Shown here piece by piece: positions 5,986-11,766 of a DNA stretch of 11,766 nt. The stretch is taken from NCBI GenBank assembly GCA_024638345.1, contig JAHEKL010000059.1:1-11766 (forward strand). Reading direction: 5' to 3'. How positions within the stretch are numbered: the first letter of the stretch is position 1; each line of letters opens with the position of its first letter. Position numbers and translations under genes: made by a program. A model generated the notes under the pieces. The model had not been told where the DNA came from, did not search any database, and worked only from the letters and a program-made list of their open reading frames with translations. The DNA is from Gammaproteobacteria bacterium. Lineage in GTDB: Bacteria; Gemmatimonadota; Gemmatimonadetes; Longimicrobiales; Gaopeijiaceae.

Positions 5986-7416
5986 CTACTTTCCCACGCA
6001 GAAGTCTGCGAAGACCCGGTCCAAGATCTCGTCGGGGGAGACGATCCCCAGCAGCTCCTCGAGAGCGGTCTCCGCCGGCCTCAGATGGGTCGCCGCCACA
6101 TCCGCCGGGAGTCCCTCCTCAAGTGCCTCCACGAAAGCCTGGGTCTCCCGGAGTGCCAGGCGCACGCCTTCCGTCTGTCTCCTTCTCGTCAAGAGCGGTT
6201 GCCCCAGACCACCTCCGGTGATCACTCCCCGGAAGACGAGGTTCTTGAGTACCCGGCGAAGCTCCCCGAGTCCCCGCCCGTCGATCACGGAGACCTCCAG
6301 CGCCGCGTGGATCCGCTGGGCGAGCTCGGTGGGTGGCCGGAGCCCCGCACGCTCCCGGGGTGCCAGGACGTCTGGATCGTCCTTGTGGGACCCCCGATCG
6401 GCCTTGGTCTGAAGCACGATCACCGGCTTCTCCATTCCGAGCTCCCGGAGAAACGCGGTTTCGGGATCGCCCCAACCCCACTCCATGGAAACACATAGGA
6501 GAACGACCTCTGCATGGCGAACGTATCGCCGTGCGACCTCGATCCCGAGGCGCTCCACCTCTTCCGCTCTCTCTCTGAGCCCAGCGGTGTCCACCATCCG
6601 AAAGGGATATCCCTCGAACGAGACGGAGGCCTCGAGCGCGTCTCTCGTGGTGCCTGGCTGCGCGGTCACAATCGCACGCTCCACACCCAAGAGAGCGTTG
6701 AAGAGGGACGACTTGCCCGCGTTGGGCCGGCCGGCGAGAACCACCAGCGCACCCTCCTTGATCAACTCCCCCTCGGGCGCGGTACTCAACAGATCCTGCA
6801 GGGCCGCGCACAGCACCTCACCTGCCTGGAGGATTTCCGCCAGCGGAACCGGGGGCTCGTCCTCCTCCGGGAAGTCCAGGTGATACACCAGCATCGCCTC
6901 GAGCGCTACGAGCTGCTCCCTCAGCTTCGCCAGCCGCCCGGAGAGGCCTCCTTCCATCTGGTGCAGGGCCACCTGATGGCCCGCGTCGCTGCCGGCGTCG
7001 ATCAGATCTCGAATCCCCTCAGCCTGCACCAGATCCAGCTTTCCGTTGAGATACGCCCGCTGCGTGAACTCGCCGGCACGCGCGCCCCTCGCTCCGGCGC
7101 TCTCGAGCGCAGACAGAACCAGAGCGGGAACGAGAACGCCTCCGTGGGTCGAGATTTCGATAAGGTCCTCGCCCGTGTAGGACGCCGGAGCCTCGAAGTA
7201 TGTCACCAGGGCATGATCCAGCACCCGGTCCTCGCTCGGGTCCCGGAGCGTGGTCAGAAGCGGGACGCGAGGGCGGCTCTCCCCATGCCAGTCCGGGGCC
7301 ATGCGCCGAACGACATCCACGGCTCGGGAACCGGAAAGCCGAAGCACGGCGATGGCACCTCGACCTGGCGCAGTTGCGAGCGCCGCGATGGTGTCCGCTT
7401 GGAGTGCGTCACTCAC
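5986..7416 (-). CDS. mnmE: tRNA modification GTPase MnmE (TrmE)
   Basis: This 476-residue GTPase works with MnmG on the tRNA wobble-uridine modification. The N-terminal formyl-THF-binding dimerisation domain (1-125) opens DTIAALATAPGRGAIAVLRLSG. The central helical domain contains GEFTQRAYLNGKLDLVQAEG (115-134). An inserted G domain has G1 GRPNAGKSS (229-237), G2 TTRD (256-259), G3 DTAGLRE (276-282) and G4 TKAD (337-340, Thr in place of the usual Asn). The C-terminus is FCVGK, with Cys473 as the conserved C-(I/L/V)-G-K end. The start is GTG7416: the protein aligns from here, and the only upstream in-frame codon block begins at the yidC stop, 21 bases away. The ribosome site is poor. The K+-dependent G-domain dimerisation of the family is expected but cannot be read from sequence. 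Confidence 0.97.
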   Translation of the reverse strand: MSDALQADTIAALATAPGRGAIAVLRLSGSRAVDVVRRMAPDWHGESRPRVPLLTTLRDPSEDRVLDHALVTYFEAPASYTGEDLIEISTHGGVLVPALVLSALESAGARGARAGEFTQRAYLNGKLDLVQAEGIRDLIDAGSDAGHQVALHQMEGGLSGRLAKLREQLVALEAMLVYHLDFPEEDEPPVPLAEILQAGEVLCAALQDLLSTAPEGELIKEGALVVLAGRPNAGKSSLFNALLGVERAIVTAQPGTTRDALEASVSFEGYPFRMVDTAGLRERAEEVERLGIEVARRYVRHAEVVLLCVSMEWGWGDPETAFLRELGMEKPVIVLQTKADRGSHKDDPDVLAPRERAGLRPPTELAQRIHAALEVSVIDGRGLGELRRVLKNLVFRGVITGGGLGQPLLTRRRQTEGVRLALRETQAFVEALEEGLPADVAATHLRPAETALEELLGIVSPDEILDRVFADFCVGK

Positions 7417-7437
7417 GAGGTCAACCCGTGAGGGCCG

Positions 7438-9201
7438 TCAGGCCTTGGCCGGGGTCGGCGGTCCCTTCGCCCGAACCTTCTGCCGCTCACGCGCGATCCA
7501 CCACGTCTGCGGCAGCGTGGCCAGATTGGCCGTGAAATAGTAGAGGTTCAGCCCCGACGGGAGATTCGCGAAGATCACCACCATGAAGATGGGCATCCCC
7601 CACATCATCATCTTCATCTGGGGGTTCACCTCGTCCATGGTCCTCATCGAGACCCATTGCATCAGGAACATCGAGGCGCCGAGAAGGGCCGGGAGTACAT
7701 AGAACGGATCCGCTGTCGACAGATCCGGCAGCCAGGCGAACGGTACGCCCCGGAGCTCGATCGTGTTCTGAAATACGAAGAACAGCGCGATCAGCACCGG
7801 CCAGGGAAGGAGCATCGGCCAACAACCCGCAAGAGGATTGAACCCGTGCTCCTTGTAGAGCTTGATCATCTCCTTCTGCAGCTTCTCCGGCTGGTCCTTG
7901 AACTTCGTCTGGATGTCCTTGACCAGGGGTTGGACGGCCATGTTCCGCAGGTTCGCCCGCATGGCCTTGTGGTTGAGCGGGAAGAGCACCACCCGCATCA
8001 GCACCCCGACCAGGATCAGCACCCACCCGTATCCGATCGCGAGACTCGTGTGGAAGAAGACCAGCACCCACATGATCACGCCGATGATTGGACGCAGAAC
8101 CGGGCGCAGGAACCGCCAACCCACCGGATTCACGTCTTGAAAGGCGCTGCCGACTCGCGAGAGGCGCGCGTAGTCCTGGGGTCCCGCGTAGATCCGGTGC
8201 TCGAAAGTCCCTCCCGGGCCCAGAGACTGCGTCACGGCCAGCGCGGCCCTACCGGAGACTTGCTCCGAGGGCCGCGCAAGCAGCCCGCCCAGATACAGGG
8301 GGTCACCGGCCCGTTCCGCTGGCAGAATCCCGACCACCCAGTAGCTGCTACGCGTCGCGGCCCATAGGAGCGGACCCTCCACGACCGAAGCGGCCTCGAC
8401 GTCCTCGAACAAGGTCGAGCGGACGCCCTCCTGGAGATGGTTCACCGCATAGGCTAGGCTGGTCGAGTCCCTTTCCTGGTCGATCTCGTTGAAAGCGGGG
8501 CCTACGCCCAGGTCGCTGATCAATAGGCCTCTGTTCAGCCCTTCGGCCCGCCCGCGTGCCTGTACGAGATAGAAGTCCGGATCGAAGGTGTACTCGACCT
8601 GAAAGGAAAAAGGCTCCGTAGGGTGCTCGTACCTCAGGGCCAGCGTTTGTGGACCGCCTCCGGCCGTGAGCCTCAAGCCATCAGCCGGGGTGACCTCGAA
8701 GGGCGCCGAGCGGAGATCGACCGTGTCGGCTTCGACCACGATTCGGCTGCCGAGGAGCCCGGGTCCCTCGGGAACCACGAGCTCGACCGATCCCGGACGC
8801 TGAAAGGAGTCGAACTCGAGGAGCTCAACCGAGCGCAGTCGCGCCCCCAGCGTCGAGAACGTGAAGCGGTAGAGCGGTCCCTCGACGGTGACCAGACGCT
8901 CAGCGCCGGGCTCCGGTGCCGGCACCACCGGTGTGTCCGTTTCGGGCGACAACTCGGGGAGCGCGGGATCGGTGGGAACCAGCGCCGGTACCGGTGCATC
9001 CCCTTCGACTGGAGATGTTTCCGGGGGGGTCTCCGTCACCGCCTCCGCCACCGCCGGTTCCGAGGCCTGCTCAGTCAGGGCGGCTCCCGCTTCCGGTCCC
9101 TCGGCTTCCGGGAGTGGGGCTGGGGGAAAGAGCAGATTTCCCCCCACCAGGACCGCCAACATGAGCACGACCGCGAGCACGAAACGCTGCTGTGGATTCA
9201 T
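7438..9201 (-). CDS. yidC: Membrane protein insertase YidC (Gram-negative type)
   Basis: YidC inserts and folds inner-membrane proteins alone or with SecYEG. The 587-residue protein has an N-terminal transmembrane helix (about 7-26) and then an unusually long Pro/Ala/Glu/Thr-rich linker (about 27-100). The periplasmic beta-supersandwich P1 domain spans about 103-345. The conserved five-helix insertase core follows (about 365-570): R403 in GVLMRVVLFPL corresponds to the groove arginine of TM2, the cytoplasmic coiled hairpin is about 412-450, and NLPSGLNLYYFTANLATLPQTWW marks the last helix. A basic tail ends the protein. The large periplasmic domain indicates a two-membrane envelope. Its ATG overlaps the yidD stop by four bases (ATGA), with AGGGG just upstream. 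Confidence 0.97.
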   Translation of the reverse strand: MNPQQRFVLAVVLMLAVLVGGNLLFPPAPLPEAEGPEAGAALTEQASEPAVAEAVTETPPETSPVEGDAPVPALVPTDPALPELSPETDTPVVPAPEPGAERLVTVEGPLYRFTFSTLGARLRSVELLEFDSFQRPGSVELVVPEGPGLLGSRIVVEADTVDLRSAPFEVTPADGLRLTAGGGPQTLALRYEHPTEPFSFQVEYTFDPDFYLVQARGRAEGLNRGLLISDLGVGPAFNEIDQERDSTSLAYAVNHLQEGVRSTLFEDVEAASVVEGPLLWAATRSSYWVVGILPAERAGDPLYLGGLLARPSEQVSGRAALAVTQSLGPGGTFEHRIYAGPQDYARLSRVGSAFQDVNPVGWRFLRPVLRPIIGVIMWVLVFFHTSLAIGYGWVLILVGVLMRVVLFPLNHKAMRANLRNMAVQPLVKDIQTKFKDQPEKLQKEMIKLYKEHGFNPLAGCWPMLLPWPVLIALFFVFQNTIELRGVPFAWLPDLSTADPFYVLPALLGASMFLMQWVSMRTMDEVNPQMKMMMWGMPIFMVVIFANLPSGLNLYYFTANLATLPQTWWIARERQKVRAKGPPTPAKA

Positions 9202-9449
9202 CGCCCCTGCACGTCCGTCCTGCCCGCGCCGCGTCGCACGGGGACCGGGTCATAGCCCTTGCCACCCAGGGGATGACACCGGGAGAAGCGCTTCAGGAAC
9301 AGCCAGCTGCCCCGAAGCGGGCCGAAGCGCCCTACGGCTCGGTAGGCGTATGTGGAGCAGCTCGGAGTGAAGCGACAGGACGGGGGGGTGAAAGGGGAGA
9401 TGCCCTTTCGATAGAGCTCGATCAGCCCGAGAAGGAGGCGTTGGAACAC
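9198..9449 (-). CDS. yidD: Membrane protein insertion efficiency factor YidD
   Basis: This 83-residue protein matches the YidD/DUF37 family: an amphipathic N-terminus (LLLGLIELYRKGISPF), the signature CRFTPSCSTYA (25-35), and GSWLFLKRFSRCHPLGGKGYDPVP (about 47-70). The three conserved cysteines are present. YidD is a peripheral inner-membrane protein that assists YidC-dependent insertion. The start is GTG9449, inside rnpA, with GGAG five bases upstream; this gives a 28-base out-of-frame overlap with rnpA. Its stop overlaps the yidC start. The arrangement rnpA-yidD-yidC is standard and implies co-expression. Confidence 0.95.
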   Translation of the reverse strand: MFQRLLLGLIELYRKGISPFTPPSCRFTPSCSTYAYRAVGRFGPLRGSWLFLKRFSRCHPLGGKGYDPVPVRRGAGRTDVQGR

Positions 9450-9826
9450 AGCCGCTCCGTCAGTCGAAGGAGTTCCGCCCGCAGCTCGTCGAATGGGGCG
9501 TCGTAGGCCCTGGGGCGGCTTCTAACCAACACATCCACGATGCACTCCCTTCGTCCGAGTCTTGGGAGGATTTCCCTCCGCCCGATCTCCCGAAGCCGAC
9601 GCCTCAGCCGGTTTCGGTCCACCACCTTCCGCCCGTGACGCGGCACGATCGTCCCGAAGCGGGGGCGGTCGTGTGGGGCCGGTGCGGTGAACACGTCGAG
9701 ATGGGAGGACCGGGCTCTGGCACCGCTCTCGAGCAGCACCCGAATCTCACTCCCGAGGCGTATGCGGCTGGAGCGGGGAAGACGCTCGTCTTCCCGAGGT
9801 CGGCCTCCGGCTTGGGCGGAGCCCAC
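9422..9826 (-). CDS. rnpA: Ribonuclease P protein component
   Basis: RnpA is the small basic protein that binds the catalytic RNase P RNA and helps remove 5' leaders from pre-tRNA. The 134-residue product carries the signature VVDRNRLRRRLREIGRR (68-84, with the RNR motif) and the beta-strand segment RFGTIVPRHGRKVV (56-69). The body begins at LPRSSRIRLGSEI (about 16-28), where most relatives start, so the first 15 residues are a charged extension. The start is GTG9826. It lies seven bases after the rpmH stop, and an AGTAGG ribosome site spans the end of rpmH with a six-base spacing. The C-terminus (LCSNASFSG) lies in the overlap with yidD. Confidence 0.95.
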   Translation of the reverse strand: MGSAQAGGRPREDERLPRSSRIRLGSEIRVLLESGARARSSHLDVFTAPAPHDRPRFGTIVPRHGRKVVDRNRLRRRLREIGRREILPRLGRRECIVDVLVRSRPRAYDAPFDELRAELLRLTERLCSNASFSG

Positions 9827-9833
9827 GGGCGAC

Positions 9834-9983
9834 CTACTTCGAGCCCACCCTCACAGTGAGCCGGCTGCGGCCCCGCCGACGTCGGCGGGCCAGGGTCTTG
9901 CGACCCCCTCGGGTCTTCATCCGGGCTCGGAATCCGTGCTTGTTCACACGTTTCCTGTTCCTCGGTCTATATGTCGGCTTCAT
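9834..9983 (-). CDS. rpmH: 50S ribosomal protein L34
   Basis: Translation of the minus strand from ATG9983 gives a 49-residue, extremely basic protein starting MKPTYRPRNRKRVNKHGF. It continues with RMKTRGGRKTLARRRRRGRSR, the unmistakable L34 sequence. L34 is a late-assembling large-subunit protein. The length is slightly more than the usual 44-47, owing to the tail LTVRVGSK. A strong ribosome site (AGAGGTG) lies seven bases before the ATG. It is the first gene of the leftward run rpmH-rnpA-yidD-yidC-mnmE-acyP-mnmG, and it stops seven bases before rnpA. The position beside divergent dnaA is the conserved origin layout. Confidence 0.97.
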   Translation of the reverse strand: MKPTYRPRNRKRVNKHGFRARMKTRGGRKTLARRRRRGRSRLTVRVGSK

Positions 9984-10034
9984 TCGTATTCACCTCTACC
10001 GGAATCAGGCCTCGGGGGCCGTACGAAGCAGGGA

Positions 10035-10064
10035 AAGGTATCCGGATCCGAGAGGCGGCGTCAA
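10035..10064 (-). promoter_or_regulatory. Possible promoter for rpmH and the leftward run
   Basis: Read on the minus strand, TTGACG (10064-10059, five of six matches to TTGACA) is followed by an 18-base spacer and TACCTT (10040-10035, three of six matches to TATAAT). Transcription would start near 10028, leaving a leader of about 45 bases before the rpmH ATG. The -35 is good and the -10 poor, so this is only the best candidate seen. Confidence 0.35.
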
Positions 10065-10092
10065 GTCGGAAAACCCGCGCGAAATATCCCTT

Positions 10093-10168
10093 TCCGAGGG
10101 AAGAAATGGGCGATTGACATTCCCCTCCCCAGCCCGTAGGATCCTTCCCCCCGGGCGTCTCCGAGGGA
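10093..10168. repeat. Nine-base direct repeat TCCGAGGGA flanking the dnaA promoter
   Basis: TCCGAGGGA occurs at 10093-10101 and again at 10160-10168, one copy upstream of the candidate dnaA -35 and one downstream of its -10. The first copy is also the right arm of a small inverted repeat (TCCCT, loop, AGGGA, 10087-10101). The second is followed by TA, completing GGGATA, the complement of TATCCC at 10085-10090. They could be operator half-sites, but a repeat of this size may be chance. Confidence 0.3.
10114..10142 (+). promoter_or_regulatory. Probable sigma70-type promoter for dnaA
   Basis: A perfect -35 TTGACA (10114-10119) is followed by an ideal 17-base spacer and TAGGAT (10137-10142, four of six matches to TATAAT). 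Transcription would begin around 10149, giving a leader of about 60 bases before the dnaA ATG at 10211. It lies in the divergent dnaA-rpmH region, facing away from rpmH. The -35 and spacing make it the strongest promoter-like pair I found in the window. Confidence 0.6.
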
Positions 10169-10210
10169 TACTCGAAAAAAGCCTCTCCTTCACCACCTGC
10201 GGTCCGCCGA

Positions 10211-11635
10211 ATGGAGTTCACTGCGTCCGAGCTCTGGTCCCAAGTCCTCAATTCCGCGAGGACGAGGATGCCAGAGCAGAGCTACCGGACGTGGCTCGCG
10301 GGAAGCACCGCCGTGGGCCTGTCGGACGACGAGCTGATCGTCGAAGCACCCAGCGACTTCCACGTCGAGTGGGTCGAGGACAAGTACGGACCCTCTCTGC
10401 GAGACATCCTCCGAAAGCTCTCCGGACGACCGGTCTCGCTCACTTTCCAAGCATGTGCCCAGAGCGCCTCGCCGGACGAGCTCCGGTCTCCGATGGTCCC
10501 GTCGCTCGAGGTCTCTCCCTCGACCACCACGACGGGGCTCCGCGTCGAGGAGCCTCGAGCGGATGGACACGGCTTCGATCGGCGTACCCCATCCGCCAAG
10601 TCGGCGCCCTCGCTGAACGAACGATATACGTTCGGGCGTTTCGTGGTCGGCAACAACAATCAACTCGCCGCGGCAGCGGGTCATGCTGTAGCCGAACGCC
10701 TGGGCCGAGTCTACAACCCCCTATTCGTGTATGGCGGGGTCGGTCTCGGAAAGACCCATCTCATGCACGCGATCGGGCACGAGGTCATCGAGCGTGGCCC
10801 GCACACCGAGGTCGCCTACGTCACGACCGAACGCTTCATGAACGAGCTCGTGAGCGCGATCCAGACCGGTACCACGCGCGACTTCCGCCGCCGCTTTCGC
10901 CACATCGATCTCCTCCTCGTGGACGACGTCCACTTCTTGGAGCAGAAGGAAAGCACACAGGAGGAGTTCTTCCACACCTTCAACGCGCTGCACGACGCGG
11001 GCAAGCAGATCGTTCTGACCTCCGACCGCCCGCCCAAAGAGCTTCCCGGGGTGGAAGATCGGCTCGTGTCTCGGTTCGAGTGGGGGCTCGTGGTGGACAT
11101 CAAGCCTCCCGACTACGAGACCCGGGTGGCCATTCTGCAGAAGAAGGCGTTCGACGACGATCTCGTGCTGGACCCCGACATCATCGACTTCGTTGCCCGC
11201 TCCTGCACGTCCTCCGTCCGCGAGCTCGAGGGGGCCGTCATCAAGCTGCTGGCCTATTCATCACTGCGAAACGAGGAGATCAACCTGACTCTGGCTCGCA
11301 CCGCTCTGCAAAGCGTACTTCGGCCCGGGGCCCTGTCCGAAGGTCCCTCGGTCAGCGCCGAGCGGATCCGCGAGGAGGTTGCCCGAAACTGGAACGTGAA
11401 GCCGGACGGGCTGGCTTCCAAACGCCGCACGAAGGATGTGATGATCCCACGACAGGTCGCCATGTATCTGATCAAGGAAATGCTCGACGAGTCTCTAGTT
11501 CGAATCGGTCGGCTGTTCGGCGGAAGAGACCACTCGACGGTGATCCACTCGATTCGACGGGTGCAAGCGGAGATGCACGAAGACGACGACTTCGCCCATC
11601 GCGTCAATCGCATCCGACAGAAGCTGGAGGCGTAG
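10211..11635 (+). CDS. dnaA: Chromosomal replication initiator protein DnaA
   Basis: DnaA binds DnaA boxes at oriC, oligomerises with ATP and melts the origin. The 474-residue protein has domain I (about 1-80, LWSQVLNSARTRMPEQSYRTWL) and a short poorly conserved domain II (about 85-135). The AAA+ domain III (about 136-365) shows Walker A GGVGLGKTH (175-183), Walker B LLLVDDVHF (234-242), sensor I VLTSDRPP (268-275), arginine finger R288 in LVSRFEWGL and sensor II R337 in SSVRELEGA. Domain IV contains SKRRTKDVMIPRQVAMYL (403-420) and the box-recognition signature GGRDHSTVIHSIRRV (437-451). ATG10211 fits the family N-terminus, but no clear ribosome site precedes it. It is the only plus-strand gene here, divergent from rpmH. 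Confidence 0.98.
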   Translation: MEFTASELWSQVLNSARTRMPEQSYRTWLAGSTAVGLSDDELIVEAPSDFHVEWVEDKYGPSLRDILRKLSGRPVSLTFQACAQSASPDELRSPMVPSLEVSPSTTTTGLRVEEPRADGHGFDRRTPSAKSAPSLNERYTFGRFVVGNNNQLAAAAGHAVAERLGRVYNPLFVYGGVGLGKTHLMHAIGHEVIERGPHTEVAYVTTERFMNELVSAIQTGTTRDFRRRFRHIDLLLVDDVHFLEQKESTQEEFFHTFNALHDAGKQIVLTSDRPPKELPGVEDRLVSRFEWGLVVDIKPPDYETRVAILQKKAFDDDLVLDPDIIDFVARSCTSSVRELEGAVIKLLAYSSLRNEEINLTLARTALQSVLRPGALSEGPSVSAERIREEVARNWNVKPDGLASKRRTKDVMIPRQVAMYLIKEMLDESLVRIGRLFGGRDHSTVIHSIRRVQAEMHEDDDFAHRVNRIRQKLEA

Positions 11636-11766
11636 CGTTACCCGTGGTCCGTCTGGCATCGACCGGCGGCTGCCGGTGTGGAAACCACTGTGGGGTTCCC
11701 GGTAGTCTTCTGGAATCTCTTCCGATTCGTGGAAGCGCTGGATGTTCCGAGTTCCTTCTCCACCCG
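11636..11766. other. Region downstream of dnaA with a short hairpin and degenerate DnaA-box-like motifs (possible edge of oriC)
   Basis: No gene is seen in these last 131 bases; dnaN would be the usual next gene. A perfect 6-bp stem (ACCGGC, loop GGCT, GCCGGT, 11662-11677) follows dnaA but lacks a T-tract, so it is a weak terminator candidate. TGTGGAAAC (11677-11685) and TGTGGGGTT (11689-11697) lie exactly 12 bases apart. TTCTCCACC lies at 11756-11764. The first and last of these match the DnaA box TTATCCACA (either strand) at seven of nine positions; TGTGGGGTT is weaker. Origins often lie between dnaA and dnaN, so this could be the start of oriC, but no canonical box is present. Confidence 0.35.

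Noticed and set aside
5949..5998. AT-rich stretch between mnmE and acyP as an internal promoter (TATAAC at 5969-5974)
   Set aside because: No -35-like hexamer is found 16-18 bases upstream; composition alone is not enough.
6119..6811. 230-codon minus-strand frame within mnmE
   Set aside because: Alternate frame of mnmE, low-complexity Gly/Arg-rich translation, no start context.
6514..7431. 305-codon plus-strand frame antisense to mnmE
   Set aside because: A long shadow frame of the kind common in GC-rich coding DNA; the opposite strand encodes an unmistakable MnmE.
9946..9954. TTGTTCACA as a DnaA box
   Set aside because: Matches only seven of nine positions and lies in the conserved VNKHG codons of rpmH, which explains it.
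11662..11677. Intrinsic terminator of dnaA
   Set aside because: The 6-bp GC stem is perfect but no T-run follows on the plus strand, so it is noted only as a hairpin.
1..11766. CRISPR arrays, tRNA or rRNA genes, insertion sequences or phage genes
   Set aside because: No tandem spaced repeats, cloverleaf sequences, transposase motifs or terminal inverted repeats were seen on reading either strand.

Overview
This window is a chromosomal replication-origin neighbourhood from a GC-rich bacterium. The gene order dnaA | rpmH-rnpA-yidD-yidC-mnmE-(acyP)-mnmG-parA-parB is the classic origin cluster shared by many phyla. The organism cannot be named from sequence alone. The high GC content, the frequent GTG starts and the run parA-parB-M23 peptidase-bactofilin-Nif3-like protein fit Gemmatimonadota or a related deep lineage, but this is a guess. 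Nothing suggests a plasmid, phage or transposon: there are no insertion sequences, CRISPR arrays or tRNAs, and codon use looks even throughout.

Layout, right to left. dnaA (10211-11635) is the only clear plus-strand gene. It is followed by 131 bases with degenerate DnaA-box-like motifs that run off the right edge. A 227-base divergent intergenic region (9984-10210) carries a good promoter for dnaA and a weaker one for rpmH. From there everything reads leftward. First come rpmH, rnpA, yidD and yidC (ribosomal protein L34, RNase P protein and the membrane insertion pair), tightly packed or overlapping. Next come mnmE, a small acylphosphatase gene and mnmG; MnmE and MnmG together modify wobble uridines of tRNA.

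A 192-base gap (3560-3751) holds two perfect 16-base parS palindromes and a probable parA promoter. rsmG, which commonly sits between mnmG and parA, is absent. Then follows a compact set: parA and parB (4-base overlap), a membrane-anchored M23 peptidase (4-base overlap with parB), and a bactofilin 38-44 bases further on. After a 199-base gap, a Nif3-like metal-binding protein runs off the left edge.

How the genes fit together: DnaA fires the origin, and ParA with ParB loaded on the two parS sites moves the new origins. The M23 peptidase and bactofilin would act on cell-wall shape and may anchor or position the segregation machinery. The coding strand switches at 9984-10210, so all genes point away from the presumed origin. 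The most interesting feature is the likely co-expression of chromosome segregation (parAB) with a wall hydrolase and its probable cytoskeletal scaffold (bactofilin). The individual families are well known.
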